From NCBI GenBank assembly GCA_029719485.1, contig CP120722.1:1240001-1304000 (forward strand): DNA of 64,000 nucleotides, read 5' to 3'. Numbering within the stretch: position 1 is the first letter of the stretch; each line of letters begins with the position of its first letter. The DNA comes from Kiritimatiellota bacterium B12222. GTDB lineage: Bacteria; Verrucomicrobiota; Kiritimatiellia; SS1-B-03-39; UBA6053. The notes under the pieces are model-generated. The model was not told the DNA's origin, ran no database searches, and worked only from the letters and a program-made list of their open reading frames with translations. Positions 26,211 through 34,681 of the stretch are shown here, in pieces. A program made the position numbers and the translations under genes.

Positions 26211-29200
26211 TTGAAGGAGATGATTTTGAATTTTCGGCCGTAGGGAGAAGAAGGAGGGTTGGCCATGTCCGCGAGGGACGCGCCACTTTCAATCGGGGTG
26301 ATCACGCGTTGAACCACTGCTTCGCACCATGCCTGTGAGGCCGTGTTGCCATTGCTGGCGGACAGGTCTCCATAGGCGCGAATCACAAAGGTGTCTGAGC
26401 GGGTAGAGAGGAAGGGAGAGAGTGCTGTCATCACATCGGCTTGGGATAGCCAACTTGGCGTACGTTCTTCTGCCGTGATTTCCGACCCTCCTGGCAAAGC
26501 GATTTCATGTAAGCCCGCAACTTCTATAGCTTCTTCGATGATGGTGTTGCCATTTTTATAGGGTTCAGTTAAGAAATCATTGATGCTATAAAAGGGGTGC
26601 CCGTTGCTTGCCGTTCTTTCTTTGATGGCGCTTACAATTTCTTCCGCCATGTCTTCGATTTTAGAAATATCGCTGTCATCATAATCACTATCCGCTCCGG
26701 TAAACGCAACTCGTGGCGTCAAAAACGTGATGGTGTTTTTAAAATTCATCATGATTTCAAGATAATTTAAATTGAAGGAAGGGATTTCGAATTCGAACAG
26801 TTCTTGTACGGATTGTGGGAAGCGGGTGAATCCTGAAGGAAAATCGACGTCGGATTGGAGAACGGTGCTGTCCTCAGTTGAATCGTGGAGATTGCTATCG
26901 CGCTCGAGATGATTCATGTCTGCAAAACGCATTCCTGCCAGTACGGTTTCCCATGCTTGCACGGAAACGGAATTTAGATTAAATTGCCCTTTCACTTGTA
27001 GGGCCAGCGCGGCATTTTCTCCCAAGGTTGAGAAAGTGTTGGTGTCAAAGGCGTTGATCTCCAAGTCCCCAGGTTCTGCTAACTGTAGACGGGGGTGGGG
27101 GAGTTGCGGGTGTGCCGTTGATAAGAAGTCTGGTTCAGAAATGGAGCGTTGAATGCCCGATAAAAAGTAGTCGTCAAACAGTCGGTTCCAGGTGCTTCCT
27201 CCCCATGGATTGCCAATGCTGTAGGGGGGCATGCCGTGAATGTACACATGCTGTAATTGCCCTACAGAGAGTAAAGGTTGTCGAGGCAACTCAAACAATG
27301 GCGCATCCATGTAGGTGCTGGTACTCCAATCGCTGTTACTCAAGACGCGGTCAAAGTAATATTCCTCTCCGTCTTGGTCCAAAGAGAGGTTGGTCATCAA
27401 TTCTGAATCATCAGGGGCGTAAGAGGTCGCTTCCTCAATCATGGTGTGCGTGTTGGAACTGAAGCTGTCGCCAAAACTGGGGGAAGGGGTGCGTTTATCT
27501 ATATTTTTGAGCCAAGAGCTGGGGTCGCTGGCTGCGGTAGTCCCTCGTTCAATCATGCGGAATCGGTAGGTTAACCAGCGACTTCCCCATTGGGAAAGGG
27601 TTCCGTAGTCGATGGTATCCACATCGTCATAGCTAAGAGTTGTATGTTCCCGTAAAATCTCCCCTCCATTTTCGGGGGCACGCCTTAAGCGTACAGTTAA
27701 CGTGGTGGGGTCCATTTTATATCCCACACGATAATTGGAACTGTCTCCGCCCATGGGGAAAATGATGGAGGGGCTGATGCTACCCTGTAAGCGGGATAGA
27801 TTGGACCGGCGGCTCGCAAAGCTCGCTTGGTTGGGGTGGTCCTGATCTGGCCCAGTCCAGTAGAGCAGTCTTCCTGGTCCGTGTAATTCCATGTCATATG
27901 CCCCGTCTTCCAAATAGACATAGGTTTCGCTGTGAAACTGTTCCTGACCCAAACGGATGCTGATGGTATCACTAAAGATAGTATTCGGGTCAAAGGTATC
28001 TGCCCACATCAAGGTATCCAAATCGTCTCGGAGGGTCATCTCGATGGGTTGAAATCCGCTGATTTCCAGAATGAGGTCTTCCTGCGCTAAGGCCGTGCTG
28101 TAGGGATTCCACAGTTCTAACACTACCGCCATCATTAAAGAGGCTTCGCCACTGCCGGTGTCTCTGCGGGGACTAAACTGTAATCCGAAATCGGTGATGA
28201 TCGGACTGACCGAGTGGACAATTTCACCGTTCGATGGATTGTAGTTACTAGGAGGGGTGATGCGATGGGCTCTGCGGAGATCGCTTGTAGTTTTAATGAC
28301 GGAGTGAGAGGATGTAGGCGTCTGTAAATAGGAGGTGAAATCCATAAACTGTTCGAATCCGGCCCCCAAGAGGGAAGGGGCCAGTGACAGATCTTTTTTA
28401 ATGCCTCCGTCGATAGGATGGGTGAGTAATCCTGTGGCGCGATGGGTGTAATCATGAATGCCCCCATCCTCGCGTGGATCTGAAAGTCCGGAAAATAAAG
28501 CATATTGTTCAAGGTCGAGTACGACAGAAGTGAAGGAGTTGGCTGAAGAGGCGTCAAAATCCAGCGAAGGAGAAAAGGCAAGTTCTTGGGCGTTCCGTAC
28601 CGGAACGGTGTAGCGGAGTCTTTCTAATTCCGTAGAGGTCAGTTGCTGAATGGTATTCGTAGCCGGGAAAGGGTCATTTAGGCTTAAGCTGGCTTTGACT
28701 CCTTCGTCGGAAATCCACCACGCATAATGACCATCGCGATAGGGCGAATTGATTTCGACTAAGGGTGCGAGAATACGGTCATTCGGATCAAAACCTGTGC
28801 CCAGCACACCGGCTTCAATTAAAAGCGCACTTTCAGATATAATTGGCGCAGTGGTGGGGGAAAACGTGGTTCCTGTCGGAGTGGAGATTAACCAAACGGG
28901 AGGGTCATTGGGTTCTTGGGTGTTCCAAATTCCTGTTACAAATCGATTCAGGTTATTTATGGATGGACCGAGGATTTCGGCACGAGCGCTTACGCGTCGA
29001 TCTTCGCCAGCTGTCTTTTGAAGTTGGGCCAAGGCGAGGTGTAAAGCCAGTTTTGCGTTTTGTCTGGCTTGGATGAGATCTATCCGATTGGAAGTGCTTC
29101 GAAGTTCGATGCGCACATAGACGGTGAAAGATAACACCAGTACTAACAGCAAGCTTACCACCAACAAGGTGAGAAGCAGGACGCTTCCATTTTTAGATGA

Positions 29201-29215
29201 GTTGTTATTTTTCAT
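26186..29215 (-). CDS. Large PilX/Verru_Chthon-like exported protein
   Basis: 1009 residues. Starts with a short polar segment and a long hydrophobic helix (GSVLLLTLLVVSLLLVLVLSF, about 10-31), then LRSTSNRIDLIQARQNAKLALHLALAQLQKT, the layout of PilX-type minor pilins and of large verrucomicrobial pilus-like proteins. The remaining 900 residues are Ser/Thr/Asp-rich without recognised domains. It probably is a large minor pilin-like or surface protein. No prepilin Gly-Phe site with Glu5 is present, so processing is uncertain. Followed by an overlapping secreted-protein gene. Confidence 0.75.
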   Translation of the reverse strand: MKNNNSSKNGSVLLLTLLVVSLLLVLVLSFTVYVRIELRSTSNRIDLIQARQNAKLALHLALAQLQKTAGEDRRVSARAEILGPSINNLNRFVTGIWNTQEPNDPPVWLISTPTGTTFSPTTAPIISESALLIEAGVLGTGFDPNDRILAPLVEINSPYRDGHYAWWISDEGVKASLSLNDPFPATNTIQQLTSTELERLRYTVPVRNAQELAFSPSLDFDASSANSFTSVVLDLEQYALFSGLSDPREDGGIHDYTHRATGLLTHPIDGGIKKDLSLAPSLLGAGFEQFMDFTSYLQTPTSSHSVIKTTSDLRRAHRITPPSNYNPSNGEIVHSVSPIITDFGLQFSPRRDTGSGEASLMMAVVLELWNPYSTALAQEDLILEISGFQPIEMTLRDDLDTLMWADTFDPNTIFSDTISIRLGQEQFHSETYVYLEDGAYDMELHGPGRLLYWTGPDQDHPNQASFASRRSNLSRLQGSISPSIIFPMGGDSSNYRVGYKMDPTTLTVRLRRAPENGGEILREHTTLSYDDVDTIDYGTLSQWGSRWLTYRFRMIERGTTAASDPSSWLKNIDKRTPSPSFGDSFSSNTHTMIEEATSYAPDDSELMTNLSLDQDGEEYYFDRVLSNSDWSTSTYMDAPLFELPRQPLLSVGQLQHVYIHGMPPYSIGNPWGGSTWNRLFDDYFLSGIQRSISEPDFLSTAHPQLPHPRLQLAEPGDLEINAFDTNTFSTLGENAALALQVKGQFNLNSVSVQAWETVLAGMRFADMNHLERDSNLHDSTEDSTVLQSDVDFPSGFTRFPQSVQELFEFEIPSFNLNYLEIMMNFKNTITFLTPRVAFTGADSDYDDSDISKIEDMAEEIVSAIKERTASNGHPFYSINDFLTEPYKNGNTIIEEAIEVAGLHEIALPGGSEITAEERTPSWLSQADVMTALSPFLSTRSDTFVIRAYGDLSASNGNTASQAWCEAVVQRVITPIESGASLADMANPPSSPYGRKFKIISFKWLSKSEI

Positions 29216-29375
29216 GTGTAGAGTGAAGTTAAAGCGCGTTGATATACGAACAACTTATTTTTGGTTAGAATTTGACGATGATATCAAAAAACGTACAAAA
29301 TTGTTGTTGGGTATAGCGTTTATTACATTCTACACTGAAATTCTCTGAAGGTTTACCTTCTTTTGGTAAAATAAA

Positions 29376-29984
29376 TTACTTTTGGGGAAGATATTGCCAT
29401 AAGCCTTTATGTCCTGCTTGGGCTTCTGCTTGGGCGTTGGCGTATTTATCGGCATAGGCATGGGGTCGTGAGGAATCGTGCAGAGCTAAGCCGCTGCGCA
29501 AAAGTTTTAGATTTACATGTGCACCCGCCACGATGACATGCATGGGGCTATTGGCTTCGATGTCTGCTGGCGCTTGTTCACCATTTTCACTATAGAGGAG
29601 TAAATTTTGTTTGCGGATAAAAGCGATCAACGTTTTGTAGGTGGATTCTCCGAATTCTGCCGCGATTTCAGGGCTGACGCCATTGGCAGAGGCCCAAGCG
29701 ATGACCGCTTCATCCTCGGCATTTCCTAAAGGAGGGACATTGAGGCCTGCAATTTGAATCTGAATCACGGGATTGGGGTTTGGAATCTCCCAATCTCGGA
29801 GTTGCACCTCAATATGGTTGCCATCGACGACTTTTTGACACTTAAACAAAATTTTATCTTCTTCGGCTTCCATGCGTTTCTCGATCATGATCGGGCCCAC
29901 ATAAAAGGTCATCAGACCCGTGAAAACAAACATAAACAAGAAGAAGGCAGTGACAATAAGTTGGTTCTTTTTACGCGGGTTCAT
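29376..29984 (-). CDS. Membrane-anchored thermonuclease-like (SNase fold) protein, active site not conserved
   Basis: 202 residues: one N-terminal membrane helix (about 9-30), then an SNase-like domain (about 45-200) recognisable from the strand VVDGNHIEVQL, IQIAGLNVPPLG and the C-terminal VNLKLLRSGLALHDSSRPHAY ... AQAGHKGLWQ. In active nucleases the second motif is RLxGIDTPE; here the Arg and Glu are replaced (QIAGLNVPP), so nuclease activity is unlikely. It may be a structural or binding domain. Stands alone upstream of tRNA-Met in divergent orientation. Confidence 0.75.
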   Translation of the reverse strand: MNPRKKNQLIVTAFFLFMFVFTGLMTFYVGPIMIEKRMEAEEDKILFKCQKVVDGNHIEVQLRDWEIPNPNPVIQIQIAGLNVPPLGNAEDEAVIAWASANGVSPEIAAEFGESTYKTLIAFIRKQNLLLYSENGEQAPADIEANSPMHVIVAGAHVNLKLLRSGLALHDSSRPHAYADKYANAQAEAQAGHKGLWQYLPQK

Positions 29985-30059
29985 GGTTCAACCTTTGGCG
30001 TAAAGAAACGCAGATGCACGACCAAACGACATCAAAAACTAATTTATGCGCGCAACGAC

Positions 30060-30088
30060 TTGACAATGCACCCTTTATCACCTATTTC
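30060..30088 (+). promoter_or_regulatory. Sigma-70-like promoter for tRNA-Met
   Basis: TTGACA at 30060-30065, 17-base spacer, and TATTTC at 30083-30088 (weak -10). Predicted start a few bases before the tRNA at 30101. Confidence 0.55.
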
Positions 30089-30100
30089 CACCCCCACTTC

Positions 30101-30175
30101 GGCGGTGTAGCTCAGTGGCAGAGCAGAGGAATCATAATCCTTTTGTCGGGGGTTCAACTCCCTCCACCGCCACCA
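30101..30175 (+). tRNA. tRNA-Met-type (anticodon CAT)
   Basis: 75-nt cloverleaf: acceptor GGCGGTG/CACCGCC, D-arm GCTC/GAGC, anticodon stem GAGGA/TCCTT with loop ATCATAA (anticodon CAT), T-arm GGGGG/CCCTC around TTCAACT, discriminator A and encoded CCA. A normal G1-C72 pair and lack of the GGG/CCC anticodon stem exclude the initiator. Elongator Met is preferred, while Ile(k2CAU) cannot be fully excluded. Confidence 0.93.
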
Positions 30176-30180
30176 TTTTA

Positions 30181-30214
30181 AAAACCCTGTTTACCTAACG
30201 TTTACAGGGTTTTT
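30181..30214 (+). terminator. Terminator after tRNA-Met
   Basis: AAAACCCTGT (30181-30190) pairs with ACAGGGTTTT (30204-30213), continuing into T's, directly after the tRNA. Confidence 0.85.
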
Positions 30215-30568
30215 CTTTGTTTAGGGCCTGTGGGGTAAAGCGGGGAAAACGCATGAAAACGCGGGTCAACACCATTAAGGGGGGGGCATTTGAATCGTGG
30301 ATCCTATGAGCGTGATATGTCAACAAAACAAAAACTCCTTAGCTCGGTCACCCACAATCAGGTAATGCTTCGCGTATCTGGGTATTATTCGACCCGGATA
30401 CGATACGACGAATCTACAAGTAGTTCTTTTGGGTTCTGTATTTGAGGATTACCAAACCGGCTGATGACCCTTAAGAGAATATACCTGTATTCTTTCAGGC
30501 AGTCTTCCCATTCTTTCGCAGTAAGTTGCCCTTTTTGAACCTCTTTACGACCTGGAGCAGAATTCTGC
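30215..30568. other. Scarred intergenic sequence with a C-terminal gene fragment
   Basis: No intact gene. On the minus strand an open frame ending at 30385 reads about 64 protein-like residues (…GWQNSAPGRKEVQKGQL… to …LLVDSSYRIRVE) before it runs into the dehydrogenase fragment in antisense, so it may be the C-terminus of a lost gene. The rest shows nothing recognisable. The block follows a tRNA terminator, a typical place for insertion and decay. Confidence 0.45.
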
Positions 30569-30772
30569 CACCCGTCGAAACACACGATGCCGGTGAGCGT
30601 GAAGTTGGATGGTTTTTTAGGTGAAGAGGATGTGTGTCTGAGCTTGCCTGCGGTGGTGGGTAAGGGTGGGGTGGAGCGTATTTTGCAACCCAGCCTCAAC
30701 GAAGAAGAGCAGGCCGCTTTTCATCGGAGTGCCGCGGTGGTGCGTGCGGTGATCGCACCTTTGGCGTGGTAG
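30569..30772 (+). pseudogene. Truncated lactate/malate dehydrogenase (C-terminal ~67 residues)
   Basis: From the SKHTMPVSVKLDG region onward it reads as the C-terminus of the intact dehydrogenase at 33589-34509, differing at only a few residues (HP to QP, RL to SL, AAV to AVV, REV to RAV) before the stop. The DNA, however, differs at many synonymous positions, so this is an old copy that diverged while functional and was later truncated. The N-terminal 240 codons are absent. Upstream sequence is unrelated. The last residues after IAPL differ and end early (AW). Confidence 0.88.
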
Positions 30773-30870
30773 ATGGGAGCTGGAAGTTGGAAAATTGAAG
30801 ATGGGGGTTTAGAATTTGAAATCTGAAATTTAAAAATGACCCAACCTCCCCGTAAGCGGGGTAGGCAGAC

Positions 30871-31686
30871 CTATTTTTTTAAAGTGGAGACGGTAAAGTT
30901 GGCGTAGCGGGCGGATCGGGTATACATGTGCCTCAGCCCGATCCGGCCTTCATTTAGTGGTGGCAGGTCTGCGGTGTTCCAGTGGCAGAGTCGTTCTTGG
31001 TCTGCATTGCGGATGAACATAAATAGGTCGTCGCCTTTTTTGATAATGGTGATCTTGTGGGGAACATTGGTTTTGAACAGGCCGGTGTCAAATGCGTCGG
31101 GTTTGAAATCGGTTTCGGCCAGGCTTTTGCTGGCATCGGGGCGATAACGGCGGGCACGGATGTAGTCTACTTTGTTGGGGGAGTTATCATTTTTATATGC
31201 AGCGTAGCTGATGTGATAGGTGTTCATGTTCTGAAAGTATAACTTCATCGCGGGGATTTCACGGAGATCGGCCCATTCAGCGACGTCTTTATTGTAGGGG
31301 CCTTCTCCGCTGCCGGTGGCATGGAGATAGAGAATATTTACACATTTGGTTTCGTTATCTAGCCGGGTGTAGTCGTATTCGATTTTGATATCTCCTTGAA
31401 AGCTTTGTTTGCTCCATAATACCGCGTGTGATGCATTTTCGCCGAAAATGGGTCCTGCCTGAAATTTCATGCCTTCGGGCGTGTTTTCGAGGGTCGCTTT
31501 TTTTCCGTCCAGCATCCATTTATCTTGCCAACGCTCTATTCCGGAATCGCTCCAAATTTCCTGCCAGTCGGCTTGGTTGATTTTTTGGAATTGTGCCATG
31601 TTTTCCTTGGTGGGATTGGCGTCATCCGCTAATAAGAACGTGAAGGACAGGAAAGTGGCGAGGAGGACATGGATAAAAGCTTTCAT
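30871..31686 (-). CDS. DUF1961 family secreted protein
   Basis: 271 residues. Signal peptide 1 to about 20 (LLADD). The mature protein has the DUF1961 pattern: FQGDIKIEYDYTRLDNETK, ILYLHATGSGEGPYNKDVAEW, LREIPAMKLYFQNMNTYHIS, and a C-terminal INEGRIGLRHMY-like end. The fold is probably a concanavalin-like jelly roll. The family is often beside polysaccharide lyases and sulfatases, and a sulfatase and a GH113-like gene lie 4-7 kb away. No catalytic residues assigned. A short GC hairpin (30848-30861) lies downstream. Confidence 0.82.
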   Translation of the reverse strand: MKAFIHVLLATFLSFTFLLADDANPTKENMAQFQKINQADWQEIWSDSGIERWQDKWMLDGKKATLENTPEGMKFQAGPIFGENASHAVLWSKQSFQGDIKIEYDYTRLDNETKCVNILYLHATGSGEGPYNKDVAEWADLREIPAMKLYFQNMNTYHISYAAYKNDNSPNKVDYIRARRYRPDASKSLAETDFKPDAFDTGLFKTNVPHKITIIKKGDDLFMFIRNADQERLCHWNTADLPPLNEGRIGLRHMYTRSARYANFTVSTLKK

Positions 31687-32420
31687 GGTTTAAAAGTGTA
31701 GGGTGGGGTACTTCTTTTGCCAATCATAATTTGGGAGGAAGCGACCGAAGTGGGGTTATCCAGCAGGCTAGCCGGCGGTTCGTCGTTTCTTCAATCTTTG
31801 GCGTTGCCATGCAGATAGCTCCCATGCCCTCACGCATCGCGCATGCGCCTTCATGAAATCTCTTTATCCTTATATTTAAACGTCGCTTTGATGAGCTTAA
31901 ATAGGATTAAAACTTGCGCTAGTTTGCTCGGTAGCGTCCGGGTAATCAGCTGTACTGGCAAGCTGGTTTGCAAGATGTATTTCTTCCCTCAGGTGGCTTA
32001 CCTTTATCCGTCAATGCTGCCTCAGCTGATAGTGGAGTAACGCTTGCTGGACTAGAGAGCCGTCTTGCGCATGGTATCAAGAAATCCCAGGGTTAAACAC
32101 AACATTAGAAAACAACTATCAATATGATAAAGTTAGTATGAACTTAACTTTTTATCTGAATCCAATCTTGCCACTGCGTGGCTCCTTCGGGGATGGCTTT
32201 CTTTGGTAGATTTGATAAGAGGAGAAAGGAATTTAACCCTGCCTACAGGTGGAAGAAAAGGCAGCTGAACTCCCTTCGGGGTTTAATAAAGACAGGGGAG
32301 CTTTCCTCATTAGGGGCTGTCATTAAATATCTGTGAATTATGGTGGAACAAAAGTTCACGCACTCAGTGATAAGTGCGGAACTGAAGTTCGTTGGTTAAG
32401 GTTGAGATGTAGATTGATGC
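31687..32420. other. 734-bp intergenic region without a gene
   Basis: No supported ORF. The region holds many small imperfect hairpins and several stretches that translate into 25-60 residue pieces of protein-like sequence on the minus strand (one ends …EGATQWQDWIQIKS near 32160), as expected from decayed genes. Around 32310-32335 the sequence GGGGCTGTCATTAAATATC resembles ends of some transposons, but no partner copy was found. Best described as an eroded mobile or accessory remnant. An RNA gene is not excluded. Confidence 0.4.
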
Positions 32421-33269
32421 CTAGCGCACTTTACGGGTGCGGCGACGTTTGGGGAGAAAGCAGAGCCCCATGGCTGCAGCGAGTGCGACGGAGGTTAATC
32501 CCAATGTAGATAGTTCAGGGACCACGATGAGGGATTCTGATTGACCGATGATGATGTTGGAATCAAGGGCCGAAACCAATCCAAAGGTAATGGCATCCAA
32601 TTCGATGCGAAGAGCGTTGGTTCTAATGCCGCTACTGGTAATGCCATCTCCAATCGCAATTTGTTCATTGAGGTAAATATCTAATCCAGCAATGCCTCCT
32701 GCATCAACAATTACAGAAGTATTTGGCTCTGGATCTGCGTCTAAAACTAAGGAGACGCCATCGACTTTAATATCAAGGTTTTCAAGAACACTTGTTCCTA
32801 CAGAGCCGAGTGAGCCATAATCACCTGAACTGGTTGAGGTCGACCCTATGGTGGTTGCTGTGATGCTGAGAAGGTCATTGAAATCTGGAAGAGGAAAAAT
32901 TTGATCTACTGCAGGAATAAGGGTTACATCAACTCCGCTGACCGTACTGCTTCCTATCGCATTTTTAGATCCTGTGCTCCCATCAACGGTGGAGCTTGCG
33001 GTGGTGTTAATTGTATCGGCCCCTACATGGGCCACCTCTACTACGAGGATTCCCACATCTACATCCACACCCAAAAATTCATTATCTAGGTCGTATGCGG
33101 ATGGTGCGCTACCAGAGCTTTGTGCGAAAGGGCCAATGTCTACTGTCAGAAGGCCCGCGGCAGTTACATCAATATCTAATCCAGTACCGCTTGACGACCC
33201 GCTGATGACATCAGCGTGTAGAGATGTAAATAGGAAAAACATAATCAAACTTATCGTGCGAATATACAT
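32421..33269 (-). CDS. PEP-CTERM-like secreted protein
   Basis: 282 residues. Signal peptide 1 to about 19 (LHADV). A low-complexity beta-rich body (Asp, Ser, Gly, Val) is followed by VVPELSTLGL, a 17-residue hydrophobic helix and a basic tail (LPKRRRTRKVR). That matches the PEP-CTERM sorting signal except VPEL instead of VPEP. Such proteins are anchored and then processed by exosortase and often associate with exopolysaccharide. AAGGAGG ribosome site. Function of the body unknown. Confidence 0.78.
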   Translation of the reverse strand: MYIRTISLIMFFLFTSLHADVISGSSSGTGLDIDVTAAGLLTVDIGPFAQSSGSAPSAYDLDNEFLGVDVDVGILVVEVAHVGADTINTTASSTVDGSTGSKNAIGSSTVSGVDVTLIPAVDQIFPLPDFNDLLSITATTIGSTSTSSGDYGSLGSVGTSVLENLDIKVDGVSLVLDADPEPNTSVIVDAGGIAGLDIYLNEQIAIGDGITSSGIRTNALRIELDAITFGLVSALDSNIIIGQSESLIVVPELSTLGLTSVALAAAMGLCFLPKRRRTRKVR

Positions 33270-33588
33270 TTTCAGCCTCCTTAATTATTCAGTTGTAGAA
33301 ACTTAAATGTAATTATTTTTGTTAAGATGGCTCAGCGAAAAATAAATATTCAAGTTACCTATAGTGTAGGTGTAGGTGATAATTTATGTCAATGGTTAAT
33401 GTTTTGATATGTTTTTAACAGAACAGGTGATTCTGTTTTCGTGTAATGTTTATAGGGGGTATGCCGTTTTACGGTGAAGAATTATATTTAAATAATTCTA
33501 AAGGATTTAACTAAATTTCTGGTGAATAGGGTCTTAAGTTGTAGGAGTTAGATATGAAAATACATTCAAACGACAGAAAGGGTCAGGT
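33270..33588. other. AT-rich divergent regulatory region
   Basis: 319 bp of strongly AT-rich DNA between the divergent PEP-CTERM-like gene and the dehydrogenase. It must contain both promoters. A 12-codon ORF (ATG 33553, MKIHSNDRKGQV) with a GGAG site overlaps the dehydrogenase start by ATGA and could couple its translation. No terminator or clear operator was identified. Confidence 0.5.
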
Positions 33589-34509
33589 ATGAAAGTTTCA
33601 GTGATTGGTTTGGGGCAGGTGGGGTCTAGTTTGGCCTTTCTGTTATCGATTCGGAGTTTCATTGATGAGTTGGTGTTGGTGGGGCGTAGCCGTGAATCGG
33701 TGATGGGAGATGTGTTGGACTTGCGGCATGGTCAGCTGTTTGTCGATGAGCCGACAAAGGTGGTGGCGGGACTTCCCGGGGATACCGCGGGGTCGGATGT
33801 AATTGCGATTTGTGCGTCGGTTCCTTCGGGTAAGTCGATGAAAGATCGACTGGAATTAGCCCCTGCGAATGTTGCGTTGTTGCAAGAAATTTTACCTGAA
33901 TTGGCGCTTTTGTCTCCGAATTGCATTATGGTGATGGTCTCAAATCCTGTGGATATTTTAGTTCACTTTGGGTTGAAGATCACGGGTTTTAAACCAACCC
34001 AAATTTTGGGTACAGGAACTTTAGTTGATTCGGCGCGCTTTCGACAGTTGCTGTCGGATGAGATCAATATTCATATGGAAGATATTCGTGCGTATATTTT
34101 AGGGGAGCACGGGGAGAGTCAGTTTCCCGCGATGAGCTGTGCAGACGCGGGCGGGGAGCCTTTAGATGCCACACCCGCGCGCTATGCGATGTTTCGCAAG
34201 GCGTCGACTGCGGGCTTTGAGGTATTGAAGCACAAGGGCTATACCAATTATGCGATTGCGATGGCGGCGATGCGGATCATCGAATGCATTGCCCATGATT
34301 CCAAGCATACCATGCCGGTGAGTGTGAAGCTTGATGGGTTTTTAGGGGAAGAAGATGTGTGTTTGAGTCTGCCCGCGGTAGTGGGGAAAGGAGGGGTTGA
34401 GCGTATTTTACATCCGCGTCTAAATGAAGAGGAGCAGGCGGCGTTTCATCGCAGTGCGGCTGCGGTGCGCGAGGTGATCGCACCTTTGATGCACGCCTTA
34501 GATACTTAA
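33589..34509 (+). CDS. Lactate/malate dehydrogenase family protein
   Basis: 306 residues with the full LDH/MDH fold. NAD motif G7-x-G9-x-x-G12; catalytic Asp147 and substrate-binding Arg150 in LVDSARFR; catalytic His174 in LGEHGES; Arg87 in KDRLEL. The substrate-specificity loop (PSGKSMKDR) is one residue longer than usual and carries neither the Gln of LDH nor the Arg of MDH, so lactate, malate or another 2-hydroxy acid cannot be chosen. After the second strand the normally acidic residue is replaced (LVGRSRE), hinting at altered NAD/NADP preference. A truncated copy lies at 30569-30772. Confidence 0.87.
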   Translation: MKVSVIGLGQVGSSLAFLLSIRSFIDELVLVGRSRESVMGDVLDLRHGQLFVDEPTKVVAGLPGDTAGSDVIAICASVPSGKSMKDRLELAPANVALLQEILPELALLSPNCIMVMVSNPVDILVHFGLKITGFKPTQILGTGTLVDSARFRQLLSDEINIHMEDIRAYILGEHGESQFPAMSCADAGGEPLDATPARYAMFRKASTAGFEVLKHKGYTNYAIAMAAMRIIECIAHDSKHTMPVSVKLDGFLGEEDVCLSLPAVVGKGGVERILHPRLNEEEQAAFHRSAAAVREVIAPLMHALDT

Positions 34510-34597
34510 AAAAGGACAAGTAAAAAAATGATGAACATGAAAAGGTAAGGTTTCTTCCATCGCCTCCTTCGAAAATGGTGCTTTCTGAGGTGGGTTG

Positions 34598-34626
34598 TTG
34601 ACAGTCTATTGCTTTTTGGGAATAAA
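34598..34626 (+). promoter_or_regulatory. Candidate promoter upstream of sulfatase
   Basis: TTGACA at 34598-34603, 17-base spacer, and AATAAA at 34621-34626. The TGGAT tract begins five bases later, so it would lie at the transcription start and leader. The -10 is weak. Confidence 0.5.
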
Positions 34627-34630
34627 TATT

Positions 34631-34665
34631 TGGATTGGATTGGATTGGATTGGATTGGATTGGAT
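34631..34665. repeat. TGGAT pentanucleotide tract (7 copies)
   Basis: Seven perfect tandem copies of TGGAT, ending 5 bases before an AGGAGG ribosome site. In frame it would read WIGLD repeats upstream of the sulfatase. Loss or gain of one unit changes frame of any upstream start. Confidence 0.95.
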
Positions 34666-34681
34666 TGTGAAGGAGGAAATG

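Noticed and set aside
32310..32335. Transposon-like end GGGGCTGTCATTAAATATC
   Set aside because: No inverted partner, target duplication or transposase gene could be seen in the flanking DNA.
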